Assembly (NCBI GenBank): GCA_950097015.1
Contig: CATNEN010000001.1
Location: 19,844,501 to 19,908,500 of the forward strand
Direction of reading: 5' to 3'
DNA length: 64,000 bases
Origin: Macrostomum hystrix
Taxonomy: Eukaryota > Platyhelminthes > Macrostomidae
The position numbers and the translations under genes are program-made. This document shows positions 1 to 10,870 of this stretch, in pieces. Within the stretch, counting starts at the first letter, position 1; every line of letters starts with the position of its first letter. The notes beneath the pieces are model-generated. The model saw only the letters and a program-made list of their open reading frames with translations. It was not told the origin of the DNA and made no database searches.

Positions 1-269
1 TACAAAAGAAAGAAAGTAACATAAAAATTTCAGTTACAGTAAGTAAACATTTAAAATTTAAGAAAATCTGTACAATGATTATATCTTTATCTCTTATTGA
101 AAGGAAGTGTGCAAAGATTGCTAAGATAAATATTGTTTCTAAGAAAAGTTTGACAGAACTTATCACAAAAGGTTTTTTAACGCATGACTAAAATCAGCTA
201 GGTTTCGTATCTTATCTTATGTAAATACACTACATGTGGTCGCAGGGACAAGAAGGAATGCAAAATGAT

Positions 270-556
270 GTGGGTCAAACGCTGATTGGTCGGTGGAGGA
301 GAAGAGAGAGGTAGAGGCTCTGATTGGTCAGAGGGACCACGAGGGATATAGTATGAGGTGGGTGATCCTCGGGGTAGAGAAGATAGAGTAAGGTCAAACG
401 CTACGATTAGTCGGAGAGAGGGGAGAGGGGAGAGTGTGAAGTGGGGTCAAACGCTGATTGGTCGTGGAGAGGGGGAGGATGAAGTGGGGTCAAACGCTGA
501 TTGGTCGGGGAGAGAGGGGAAGTGACGAGTGGGGTCAAACGCTGATTCTTCAGAGA
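270..556. repeat. degenerate tandem repeat, about five units
   Basis: The phrase GGTCAAACGCTGATTGGTCG recurs about five times at uneven 45-90 bp spacing, separated by purine-rich GAGAGG runs. It lies just beyond the 3' end of the ARL16-like gene. No coding potential is seen. Confidence 0.6.
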
Positions 557-634
557 AAGTTAAGAAACTGGGGTTGAAGAAAATAATAAACCAAGCTGAA
601 TAAGCTAACCAGAGATAATAAATTTTCAATGTCA

Positions 635-1766
635 TCAAGCGCACAATTCTAGCCACTCTTTAAGAGCAGAAAATCCCGTCCGATTCAGAGCGGAAACTTC
701 GGCCACGGAGACCTCCTGACGGGAGTGGCGCAATATGTCGTCGAGCATAAACAGGTGCATGAATTTGTTTTTGTCCGCGTCCGATGTGACGAGATCACTG
801 TGGGGATAGATAAAGGTGAGTTTCTGTCCAGGGTAGTTAGTAGCTTTTAGCCCATTCTATGAGACTTTGGACTCTTTAGATGGAGGTCTGGAGTTCGAAT
901 CTTAGCACAGGGGGAACTGTGAGCTCCTTGAGCAAGATGCTTCATTACAATCTGGTTCAGTTCACCCAGCTGTACAATGGGTATCATCATTAGTTAGGTT
1001 AGAAATTCCGGTAAAGTGTGGCAATCACTCTCCTCCCAGTCTATGAACTGAACGCTGATGTACACAAGCTTTCAATGTACACAAGCTTTCAATGTACACA
1101 AGCTTTCAATGTACACAAGCTTTCAATGTACACAAGCTTTCAATGTACACAAGCTTTCAATATACACAAGCTTTCAATGTACACAAGCTTTGGATATTTT
1201 TCATCTGGCTCAGAAGTATTACATTTTTTGTATTGTATTACTGTATTATGTATTACAATAACATCAACATTTGTGGCTCACAGTTTGTTAAACAGCAGCA
1301 GAATTTTGCACGACTGCGTGTGCGGACAATTTAACAGGTGAATAAACTGAATAGTTGCCGAGCCCACTTGCTGCAGATTTGATGCATCCACTACAAACTG
1401 CAAATTCGAACAAAGAAAAGTCTATGTCTACTACTGACAGGCACAACTCAGTAGTATAACATTGTTGAACTGCTTACAATGATAGCGGCGACATCTGAAT
1501 AGTAATCAGGCCAAACTGGAGCCATTGATCCTCCAAGTTCACGCACTGTGACCGACTTCTTGCGGCTGACTTGCACTTTTACTAGGCTGGTGCCAATCTG
1601 TGTATATTAATATAGGCTAATAATTAACAATTAGAGCAATAACTAGATATCCTGAAACACTTACAGATGGAACTGTGGCCACAAGCTCCTTATCCTTGTC
1701 ATCAGTTGTTAGTCGTTTCAATAATAAACTTTTACCAACACTGGACGGCCCAATTAGCAAGCACAT
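635..1766 (-). CDS. ARL16: ARL16-like small GTPase, four exons
   Basis: Exons in transcript order are 1766-1665, 1597-1478, 1397-1282 and 797-635, giving 166 residues. All introns are GT-AG (donors GTAAGT, GTAAGC, GTGAGC) and phases agree across every junction. The ATG at 1766 is preceded in frame by TGA. Seen: P-loop GPSSVGKS at residues 6-13, switch-I Thr37, RELGG at 53-57 in place of the usual ARF-type DxGGQ, NKLD at 111-114, and a C-terminal SALNRTG segment matching the G5 position. The RELGG form without the catalytic Gln and the short N-terminus without a myristoylated helix are ARL16 traits, so GTP hydrolysis is probably atypical. In the family ARL16 is linked to ciliary and Golgi traffic; that role is inferred here. 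A 5' noncoding exon may lie above 1790, because a good splice acceptor (TTATTATTGCAG) precedes the start exon. Intron 3 carries a SINE and a minisatellite. Confidence 0.88.
844..1012 (+). mobile_element. SINE with tRNA-like head and Deu-type core
   Basis: GGAGTTCGAATCTTAGCA resembles a tRNA B box. It is followed by CTCCTTGAGCAAGATGCTTC and CACCCAGCTGTACAATGGGT, the order typical of the widespread invertebrate/vertebrate Deu-core SINE superfamily. A related copy lies at 12640-12785 on the opposite strand. It sits in intron 3 of the ARL16-like gene. Confidence 0.6.
1059..1191. repeat. 17-bp minisatellite, about 8 copies
   Basis: The unit is TACACAAGCTTTCAATG, nearly perfect, with one G-to-A variant in a late copy. 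It lies inside intron 3 of the ARL16-like gene. The open frames it produces on the plus strand are repeat artefacts. Confidence 0.9.
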
Positions 1767-2754
1767 GACAGGGTGTCACAGCACACAGATTGCTGCAATA
1801 ATAAAAGTACAATTTCAGTTGAAAATCTGCTTTAGTTACCTAGTCAATGATGATTATTTAGATGTGCTCAGAAACAGACACATTTTTCACAAACAAATAG
1901 CTTATTTTGTTTTATTGACTCTCAGGCTAAATTATATATTATTTTATTCATACTAAATAGCAATTGGCACATTTTCTAACAGTTTAAAGGCATAATCTGA
2001 AATCACACTTTCAAATAGGAAAATCCATCTAGCTCCCATGTTGATCTTAATAAAATGTAGCTTATAAATGATTATTTATTCATTTAATAACTATAACACA
2101 ATTATTTAAATAGGAAAAAGTGAGTTGACAGAAATATACAACTTTGGGTACTAGAGATCCTAGTCTGTTTAGTTAAATAGCTTGTAAGTACTTTATAAAA
2201 AGGTTTTGTAATGTTATGATTAAATATATATTGTTATCAAATAAACAGGCTAGACATGCTTTAAATGTTCAATTAAAAAACAATAAGCACTTAGGCAAAA
2301 AATAGTTAAATATAGCACTTTTATTTATATCCTTATTTTAATATATAATAAAAGAGCTTCCACGAGACTATATAATAGTGGCCTTTGTAAACCTTACCTG
2401 AAATATTACCAACTAAACAATAATTTTAAATAATTTAAATAATAAAAAGTAAACGTGATATGTCAAAATTTATGTTATGAGGCATAAAATAATGTTATGC
2501 CTTACTAACAAAGCACAGACTTTTTCAGAAAAGAATTAATCAAACTGATCTAATTAATACTTTATAAGGTTTAAAAAATCATAATCTGTAATAGAGTGCT
2601 CACTATTGTTATAACCAAAAGCTTTGAGGACTACATACCTTGTTTAGGTATGTTGCAAGGTAGCAATCCTATACTTATAGCCAAAGGCATTTCAATGCTA
2701 GCTAGAGATATACTATCAGTGCTGAAGGACTAATTAAAACAAAGAAAAATAATA

Positions 2755-3396
2755 GGGTAATGTATCATCAACCGAACAGTGTATCTTCAAAACCGAACAA
2801 GAATTTTGACTCCTTCCTTGGTCTTGTGCAAGACAGAAACAAGCGTTTGTGTTTCACAGAACAACTGATTTGAAAGTTAAAGTAATTATCTACAAGCTGA
2901 GGCATGATGTGCAATGAAGCATTAAAAGGAAAGAAAGATATTGATGTTTCAGTAGAAATTTTTATTGCAAAAGCATACTTTTTAACAACATTTTTTCAGT
3001 ATGTACTTTAGACAAAGATTGTATGTGGTTGCTTGCCAATTAAATGACCATTAATATAGTTATTTATAGAGCATGAAAAATGCTTTCAAATGACATAACT
3101 CATGATAGTTCACTCCTTAAAAAAAGATTAAACCACTCACTCAAATTGTAAAACCAAACATCAAATTCTCTGTTTGGTTTGAAGATACATGAAAATAATT
3201 GTTCGGTTTTAGATAAAAAGCAGGAATAACTTTTTTTCTATTTGACAAAATAGCAAAAGCAGATACTTTTTAGAAAGATGTAACTGTTTTCTATAACTTG
3301 GCTTTTGATTTATCATCATAACTTAAAAAGAAAATCTGTAGCTTATGTTTGAAGTAAAAAAATACACATTCTTGTTTGGTTGATGATACATTGCCC
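2755..3396. mobile_element. MITE with about 30-bp terminal inverted repeats
   Basis: The left end reads GGGTAATGTATCATCAACCG. The right end, reverse-complemented, reads GGGCAATGTATCATCAACCA, and the match continues for several more bases. A TA dinucleotide flanks both ends (2753-2754 and 3397-3398). A second, inner inverted pair (GAAGATACA/AACCGAACA-type words near 2785 and 3180) suggests a compound inner structure. There is no coding capacity, so it is a non-autonomous DNA transposon. Superfamily is uncertain (Tc1/mariner-like or ISL2EU-like given the TA target). Confidence 0.65.
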
Positions 3397-4210
3397 TAAT
3401 CTCTTACAAGAAACAGCTCAAATGTTGTTTTTTATTGATGGTAATTTGAAGCTCTAATTAATGTGTTTTGACAATAGGGGGCCTATCTGAACAGTTTTAC
3501 TCTGCATTGCTTTAGTTTGTTTCTCAATACCTGCAATGTTTTTTAATGTTTTACTATTTCACTTTGTTAAAATTGTATTATAAACAGCTATAAAAAATAT
3601 CTTACTTGTAAATTTAATGCTAGGGGTAGTACTAAAACAATGAATTGTTTTGTTTCTTTCCAGAAATTTTTGGTAGAATTCTAGAATTTAAGTAGTCACA
3701 ATATTTAGGAGTTTCAGAAACTTACTATTTAATGAACTTTCAGGCTATCTTGAAATGAGAAAAGCAAATAATTCAGAAGTGAGCCAATCTATGCAAAGAG
3801 ACTAGGCAACTGTAATCCAATTGAAGGACAGGAGATTAAATGAGAAGTGGAAGTGCGGAAGTGCCTTGCTGCTCACAGTTTATATGATAGGGGCCTATAC
3901 ACTACCAAATTTAGTAAAAATAATTTACAAGCTCAAATAGTATGAATATTAGACATTTTGTACAGTTGCAAGTATAGATTGGAATAAGCATAAAGTGTAT
4001 TTAAGTAAATTCAAAGTAATATACATATCCTTTAGACATCAGAGTAGTAGGGGACTAGGGCCTATATACACTTGTAATCTTATTATGAAGAGATGTGCCA
4101 GATATATTGACTTTGAATCAAAAAGCATTGCTTTTACCATGTGCAGAACAACAGCTAAACAAACATAAATTCTAGTCTTAGGTCTAGCTCATAGCATAGG
4201 CCTAGCTTAT

Positions 4211-4596
4211 AATAATAATAGCAGGGGGCTGCAGGCAATGGCACATCATTTAGTGACACTAGGGCCTATACTAGACCTGCAGCCAGTGAGGAGGGAATTC
4301 AGCCCATTTCGCAGGCTCCTGAGCACTCAGGCACACAGATGCTGTATGCAGGCATACGCTCACACAGGTGTGTACATCTGCGCTGACTTTCTCATTGTCA
4401 GGCAATGTACATTTAACTGTGCCTTGGAGCCTGGAGGTTGGTCCTAAAGGGAGTCAAGGCTGTAAATTGCATTGCACAAGCCCTCAAGTCTTCTCTCTGC
4501 GGCTGTGCCCCAAATAAATGTGGCATTGTCGTGGAATCGAACTTAGGGACCGTGGTGCAAGAGGCAAACGCGATAACCGCTCTGCCACTGACCCCC
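4211..4596 (-). mobile_element. full-length tRNA-derived SINE
   Basis: Read on the minus strand it starts at 4596 with GGGGTCAGTGGCAGAGCGGT, whose A box TGGCAGAGCGG fits TRGYNNARNNG, followed by a B box in AAGTTCGATTCC. A body of about 300 bp follows (ATTTATTTGGGGCACAGCCG near its start), ending in CAGCCCCCTGCTATTATTAT. It is the most complete of seven related copies in the window and defines the family. Confidence 0.85.
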
Positions 4597-5808
4597 TCCT
4601 AGTGACATAGCATAGCTAGTAGCCTGATACTCCTACAACTGTCTACTACTACTACAGCTTTGACAGTTGCAAAAGTTGTAGTACCGTACGAGTAATTATA
4701 GAGAATATTTCAAGTGATTCGTTTCAGAACTCTAAGCAATATATTTTTATTCCGATTCTGCCTAGTCGATTTGCAAGACATAATACAAGCTGTACATACC
4801 GTACATACAGCCTATCTGACTTAAAGCCAATTGTGGTTCTTTGATTAAGTTATTTTGAACTTGTGGTATGCTGCTTTTCGTACTTCTTAACAAATAAATA
4901 TTACACAAAAAACATTTTTTCAAAATTTTAAAAAATCTTAACTTTTTTCGTACCTAAAAAATTTATGTGTACTTGCAGTAAAACGTCTTTAGGTCTGTTT
5001 AAAATTAAATCATATTTTTAATTCCATGTCAATCAGTGTTGACGAGAGACAAAAGAGGCAAAAGCATTTATGTTCTAATACTCGTAATGATCGAATTGCG
5101 AATTTGTAAAGCCTCCACACCAGTTTTAAGAGCAATATAAAACAAATCATCATGTTTGTCGACTAAGACTGATATGCAAGTTTTTGTGTTTAGTGTTTCT
5201 TAGCCAAGCATTTTGACGTCAAATTGATTTGATCAGTGAAAAATGGCTGAGCTTACATGCCATATCTAGAGCCAAAATTCCTCTTATAATTTCGGAAACT
5301 GAAACAAGGCTGAAACAATATGTATAATAACACCATTGTAATAATCTTGGTCTTTGATCTCTCTGTATTTAACGCAAGTCATCTATAATAAGTTGATAGC
5401 TTGTCATAGCTTAAGCTGGTCTCTCGGGTCTCTATAATTTGATGGACAAACAAACGGTTGTCAAAAGCCCCCTAACAGCTGTAGATGTGCCGTAGCTGTT
5501 ACCCACACGTCAGTCGCAACTACTCGATTGAAGTCTAATTGACAAGGCACAGCTAATTCGGCATAAATGCATCAATTAACAATATCTTGAGAAGCCATGC
5601 ATGACAGTGCTCTTGCCATTCAAATTTGGATGCAATTTTCAAACGCGATCAGTCATCTTGACAACAGTGCAGGTGAAAATGTTCCCATACGATCGCACGC
5701 AGTCCTGTCAGAAGCGCATTTATAAACCTAAGTTTGTGTATTTTTCTGCTTAGCTCCATCTAAACAACCCGCTGCTGGAGCTCAAGTTAAAAAAACAACA
5801 CAGAAATT

Positions 5809-6814
5809 ATGAAGATAGTTTACACTTTCTGGCTTCGGATTATAAGCACAAAGATTGCCAACTCAGACACAATTAATCAATATCGAACTGTCAAAGTCGG
5901 ATATCTGAACAAGTCACAAGCGGTATGGCAGATAACACGGCCCTCCATAGCCCTGCTCGACTGTTTCGTGTCGAGTCGCAAGTTCCAGCTCAACAATTTC
6001 GGTGTGGTGCAATGGAACAGACGAGATGCCTCGTGCCTCATGCTTCGATTCCGTCAGGTGTGTCACCTGCTCAGCCTCTTTAACATCAGCTTATCGGCGA
6101 CGACAGCTCAACGGCTGCAAGATCAGTTTGATTGCGAGATTGTTATGGACTCAGAGTACGATGCCATCACTGCGAACGAGCACTTCAGTGCTGTGTGGGT
6201 TGGAGACAGGGGGCCGGCTCTGGAGAATGTGGTGTGCGGCCCTGGTGGACAGAGAAAACCCAAGAGATCCAGCAATGTGACGTGGACGAGTGATGGCGCT
6301 CGCATGAACGGAGTCTCGTCTCGACTGTGGGTGGACGATCCAGCCGGCCTGGACTTCACAGGCTCCTACACCTGGGTGCTGCACCTGAAAAGAAGGTCCA
6401 AGACTCACTGCCTCTTGGAGCTGGAGGATTGCGTCACGAAATTGATCACAGATCATTTCTGGCAGTATTTCTGACAAGTCTCATGTCAGGTCTCTCTTCT
6501 TCCATCCTGGCCACCCTAAATATTTCCAAACTGGAGATGTGCTGACCACCGATTCGCAGCAGCTCTTCCTCGCCGGGGTGTCCTTCGAAAGGCCGGCGGG
6601 TCACTGCAGATTCTTTCTGGGATCGGCATTTCTGCCGAAGACGGAGTTCAACACTGACAATAACCTTGGGTTCAAAGAAGCAGATGCGAGCATTAAGATT
6701 GGCTTTCGGAATAGGAATGACGGAGTGCTTGATGGAGTCGTTCGGGCTGTCACCGTTGCCAACTCGGCTCTGACTGAGGAACAGATTCGTCGCCTGTTTC
6801 ACCTGCTGGCCTGA
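5809..6814 (+). pseudogene. secreted Cys-rich/LamG-like family, copy 1 (one frameshift)
   Basis: The first frame runs 5809-6474 and covers the N-terminal region, the Cys-rich domain and the start of the LamG-like domain. Homology to the other copies then continues one frame over from about 6465, through FHPGHPKYFQTGD and the closing LDGVVRAVTVANSAL to the stop at 6814. A single 1-nt gain (or 2-nt loss) near 6460-6466 explains it. Other decay is visible: the first conserved Cys (C[LM]N in the other copies) is Tyr in GYLNKSQ, and the N-terminal hydrophobic segment is a poor signal peptide. The core remains very well preserved (DSEYDAITANEHFSAVWVGD). It could be a recent pseudogene or an assembly error in an otherwise readable gene; the lost Cys and weak signal favour decay. 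No intron motif bridges the shift. Confidence 0.75.
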
Positions 6815-7593
6815 AGCTCTTCTGAATGTCAAAACTTCGCCTGTCCACTTTCATTTGACTTAAAAATTGTGCAAAACAGTGGCAAAAACGAATTTTATCT
6901 ATCGGCTCTAGCGAATCTACAGGCTTAATACGAGTGTATACGGGACTCTTTGAGTTAAAAAATTTCGAATTTTCAATGTTTAAATAATCAGCGGCCCTAG
7001 TGCAAGGCGACGAATGTTTTGCGAGTAGGGCGAATGATACAGAATTATTCAACCACTTTAAGCACTTAAGCTTGCTTATAATCTACTCTATGCCTTTAGG
7101 TAGTTGGAAAAGCACCTACCTACCTACCTACAGGCCCATCAAAACAGTCGTTTTCTAGTACAGGAGCTGCTGATTATTTCCATAGGCTAGAATTTAAACG
7201 ATCATAGCCATAGACAGAAGCGCAACACGGAAAAAATCTAGCACAGACCAAAGATTATAAATACCCTATTTTATGCCTAAACTGGCATTTATTTAAAACA
7301 TGGTGTGTTTATCATCTTTGGCACAGACAGCTAAAGATTAGTCATTCTAGAAGAGTCATAATCTATGGTAGTAGACAAAAAACAGACACAGATTTTAATA
7401 ATTAATAATTGCGAAAGCAGCTTGGATGCCTCGTAAGCGATAAAACTGAGTATTTTTGTCACTCAGGATCAGAATAAATGTCTATGGTACGGTTTGTGAG
7501 TAAGAGTGCAGCTTGATTTCGATAGGTAAGCCGAGCCAAAAAACAGCATTTCGACTGCACCAAGAGTCTTCTAACGCAAAAATTTCTAAAGCA

Positions 7594-8001
7594 ATGACTG
7601 AGCAGCAAGTCAGTCACCCTGATGAAGCCAGCATTCCTCCCGACCTCATCCGCCAGCTTGATGCACGCCTGAAGGCCTGCGGACGGAAGCGCGAGGTCAA
7701 TCGCTTCATAGCTGCTGAGCTAAACAATTGCTCAGAACTTAAAACTCACATCTATGAGCAGGCCAAAGTGCGCATCGATGATCTGTCGAGCCCGTACCAA
7801 TCAGCAGCGGTGCGAAGTCGCCTTGCTTCAGAAGTCTACAACGCTGTGCGGTCTCTCGTGCCACCCGCCATTTTGCATAGCGCGACCGAGATGGTGCGAC
7901 CGGCGTCACGCCACCTTCTGACGCGTCGACTGAGCCAGACTAGACCTAGAAGTCCAGAAGCGAAGGCTGCAGGATCTCCGACCGATCGGATTGTCATGTA
8001 G
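7594..8001 (+). CDS. BOD1/Shg1-like small protein (tentative)
   Basis: This intronless ORF gives 135 residues from the first in-frame ATG at 7594. After a short N-terminus, PPDLIRQLDARLKACGRKRE begins a helical stretch with the layout of the COMPASS Shg1/BOD1 domain: a lead helix ending in a Gly, a region around LKTHIYEQA, then a VPPAILHSATEMVRP segment recalling the conserved P-x-h-...-RP stretch of BOD1. The C-terminus (RRLSQTRPRSPEAK) is basic and probably disordered. BOD1 proteins act in chromosome biorientation and PP2A-B56 control, and Shg1 in the yeast Set1 complex. Applying either role here is speculation. An ENY2-like fold was considered and fits less well. It sits between copies 1 and 2 of the secreted family, on the same strand, and shows no sequence relation to them. 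Confidence 0.45.
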   Translation: MTEQQVSHPDEASIPPDLIRQLDARLKACGRKREVNRFIAAELNNCSELKTHIYEQAKVRIDDLSSPYQSAAVRSRLASEVYNAVRSLVPPAILHSATEMVRPASRHLLTRRLSQTRPRSPEAKAAGSPTDRIVM

Positions 8002-8194
8002 ACTCAGAATGACTCTCTTTGCCGTCTCTGATCCGCCCCACTTTTCATTCAAGTAGGTCAACCTCTGTCTCGGAGTTTGTGCCATTTCCTCTTTGGCTGC
8101 TAAAACGTAGCTGGAGATTTATACTTTCAGGAAGCTCGTCGTTTTCTAAAAATCAAAGCTAAAAAATCGTTTGAGCAGTCATATCGCTTGCTAT

Positions 8195-8600
8195 TGCAGC
8201 ACGACTCACTTCAATTCTTCAATTCTAAATAAGTTATCACGGCTATATTTTGTGAAATGTCTGCCATGTGATTTAGAAAAACTTTTCCTGGAACGCAGCG
8301 GCCTCACGTGACTCTCAGTTTGAATCTTGACAATGCAAGCTGCTAGTTTTATGGCGGAAACGCCAAATGAAAGTTTCGTTGTGCTAAACGGAAGCAGATG
8401 TGCGATGAATGTTTGTACGCATAAAATTTTCTTTTCTTTTCTTCTGGCTCGATCAATATTCTACTCTTCCTGTCTAACATTGTGCCCCACATGCAAACAA
8501 TGAAGCACTGTCTCTCGGTCTGAAGTGAAGGATATTCTAGAAAAAATATATGGTCCCGTTTTAATATTAGCTCTGTCACGACTGTTACACACATACAATT
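8195..8600. repeat. duplicated non-coding block, copy a
   Basis: About 400 bp is recognisably homologous, in the same orientation, to 22741-23160. Shared words include GCAAGCTGCTAG, TAAATAAGTTA/GAAATAAGTTA, GGATCAATATTC/CGATCAATATTC and GAAGGATATT. This copy lies downstream of the BOD1-like ORF and upstream of secreted-family copy 2; the other lies downstream of copy 5. No open frame is conserved between them. Confidence 0.6.
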
Positions 8601-9056
8601 AGTTTGGAGAACCTTCAGACGAAAGAAACCTTACATGTACTAATTAAACAGTTGAAGAGTCTAGCAATCCACAAAATATGTTTAAATTAAAACAAAATCC
8701 ATCCGACTTTCTGTAATTATTGCAGAGAATTGGTTCTGGAGAAAAAAACATTTAATATATAGCTCGATAATTTGTATTGTTTTTGTAGTTTGTCTCTTTA
8801 TTTAAGGGGATTCGTGATTGCGAAGCAGTCATAATTACACTTGAAGACACAATCAGAAGGGAAAAACACCACCCAATAGGAAATTCCTGTTGAAAAACTG
8901 CAGAGTACATTCCGAACCGCATTGACCAATCCAATCCAAGTTGTTCTAATAGAGTATTAATATGCGTTAAAAGCTAGTATGCATTTTTGAGTCGAAGGAC
9001 TCAAAAAATTGCAAGGCGCAATTACATTGTGCCATATCGTCCAATAATCGATAAGA

Positions 9057-10073
9057 ATGAAGTCTGTAATGCTTCTAGCCGGGCTTTGCTCCACCATTGT
9101 GATTGCTGCTGGTCAAGGAATTGCGAAAATCATGAAACTGAGAAAGTCAATTCGAATTGCATGAATGGGTCACTGTCGGTGTGGCAGAAGGCTAGACCCT
9201 CCGTCTCGATCATCGACTGCTTCGTGTCGAGTCGCGAGTTCCAGCTCAACAGCGTCGGCGTGGTGCAGCGGAACAAGCGAGACGCCTCGTGTTTACTATT
9301 GCGATTTAGTCAGGTGTGTCACCTGCTCAGTCTATTCAACATCAGCTCATCGGTGGCTAACGCTGGACTGCGAGATCAGTTTGATTGCGAGATTGTTGTG
9401 GACTCTGAGTACGATGCCGTCACTGCGAACGAGCACTTCAGTGCCGTGTGGGTTGGAGACAGGGGACCGGCTCTGGAGAATGTGGTGTGCGGCCCTGGTG
9501 GACAGAGGAACCCCATGCGATCAAGCGAAATGATGTGGACGAGCGAAGGCGCAGTGATGGACGGAGTCTCGTCTCGACTGTGGGTGGACGACCCCGTCGG
9601 CCTGGACTTCTCAAGCTCCTACACCTGGGTGCTGCACCTGAAAAGGAAGCCGAAGACATGCTGCTACCTTGAACAAAGGAGTTGCTCTGGTGGTAGCAAC
9701 TGGTTTGATCACTTTTGTGAGTTCAGCACGAGGTCACAAAAACCACGCACTTTGTACCTGAACCCAGTAAACAATCCAGATTTGAGTCCATGGAGTCTGT
9801 ACTACCAGCCGATGCCGAAAAACTTTTCCTAGCAGGGCCCTCTTTCAATCGGAGCGCAGCAAAGGTCCGGATGTTCCTCGGTACATCATTTCTGCCTGAG
9901 TCGGCTGTATTGCGTCTCGCACCTGATCAAACACCATGATCCCCGAGTCGTGCCTGAGCGTGGGTTGGCGCCGTCTGGATGGCACGATGCTGGATGGCTC
10001 GGTCCGAGATGTGGCCGTCGCCAATGCCGCCCTGTCAGAGAGTCAGATCCGAATGCTGTTTCTCATGCTGTGA
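9057..10073 (+). pseudogene. secreted Cys-rich/LamG-like family, copy 2 (three frameshifts)
   Basis: A signal-peptide-like start MKSVMLLAGLCSTIVIAAG begins at 9057. Homology to the mature protein (NCMNGSLSVWQKARPS) follows in another frame from about 9150, moves again near 9780 (ESMESVLPADAEKLFLAGPS) and once more near 9925-9935, ending with LDGSVRDVAVANAALSES and a stop at 10073. The order of frames equals three separate single-base losses. The longest uninterrupted frame (to 9832) keeps the whole Cys-rich core. A canonical AATAAA follows at 10298-10303. The upstream extension of the open frame to 8987 is not homologous to other copies and is not part of the gene. This is a clear pseudogene unless the assembly is poor here. 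Confidence 0.8.
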
Positions 10074-10862
10074 GGCGAACTGAGCTTCGTGTCCACTGTC
10101 GCCTGTCTGGGAAGGCTGCGACTATGAGATCCGATTCGAAGTTATGAAGCAAATCTGGACTGATCATTACTGACTAGAGAATATGCGATGGTTAGAGAAC
10201 AGAGACCTACGCAACCGTTAACAACTGTCTGTTTTGTATCAGTGAGATATTTCAACAGAAAGCCTGCATCCTTTTTAACTTTAGACTACATTTAAAGAAT
10301 AAAAAGTAAAATAAAAATTAACGATAAGTAAATCGACTCCTAAAATCCGACAATCCCAAAATCAAACAGACTTCTGTCGCATTCTAGAAAGAAGTCAACA
10401 GACAGTGTCAGGAATTATTTTTTTAGCCTATTTTTCTTCGATCACCTCGCTTTCCTGCAATATCAGGAAAAATAAAATCATGTCAGAGAAAAGAAGAATT
10501 TTTTTACACAAACTTGAAAATAAAAGCCCTACCCAACCCGACCATGTCTTGTAAAATTCAAGATTCAAGAGACCTCGACGACGAAGAAGAGTATGTACCA
10601 CCAATTTACCTATTTCTAAATTTAAGTTGTTCTCATATCCTCCGTCCACACGCCTCCCTTCAACTCCTGAAAGCTTTCAGGATTACAAATGCTCGCAATC
10701 GCTTGTACAAACCAGTGCGTCACTAATCTATTTTTTGTTTGCATTTATTTTGTATCCACCCACCTGGACTGGCTCTCTTAGTGAAAATAAACGATTGCAA
10801 GAAAACTATAAAAACATCGTGGCCTAATTAATGCCATCACTGTCTAATCGGGTAGCGAGATT
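10074..10862. other. intergenic, no gene recognised
   Basis: Contains the polyadenylation signal of copy 2 near 10298 and otherwise AT-rich sequence without recognisable coding or repeat structure, up to the target-site duplication of the hAT element. Confidence 0.5.
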
Positions 10863-10870
10863 TTGTACAG

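Larger units (their letters stand above)
1767..5808. other. AT-rich gene-poor stretch
   Basis: Apart from the MITE at 2755-3396 and the SINE at 4211-4596 no gene, exon pair or RNA gene was recognised. Short frames are AT-biased and unlike any family I know. The last 200 bases probably hold the promoter of the first secreted-family copy. Confidence 0.5.

Noticed and set aside
4530-4596. Considered as a true tRNA gene (also at 18400, 30770 and 44471)
   Set aside because: A and B boxes are present, but the cloverleaf stems do not pair well and each continues into the same SINE body.
8987-9056. N-terminal extension MSRRTQKIARRNYIVPYRPI of family copy 2
   Set aside because: It has no homology to other copies, and the real signal-peptide start is in another frame at 9057.
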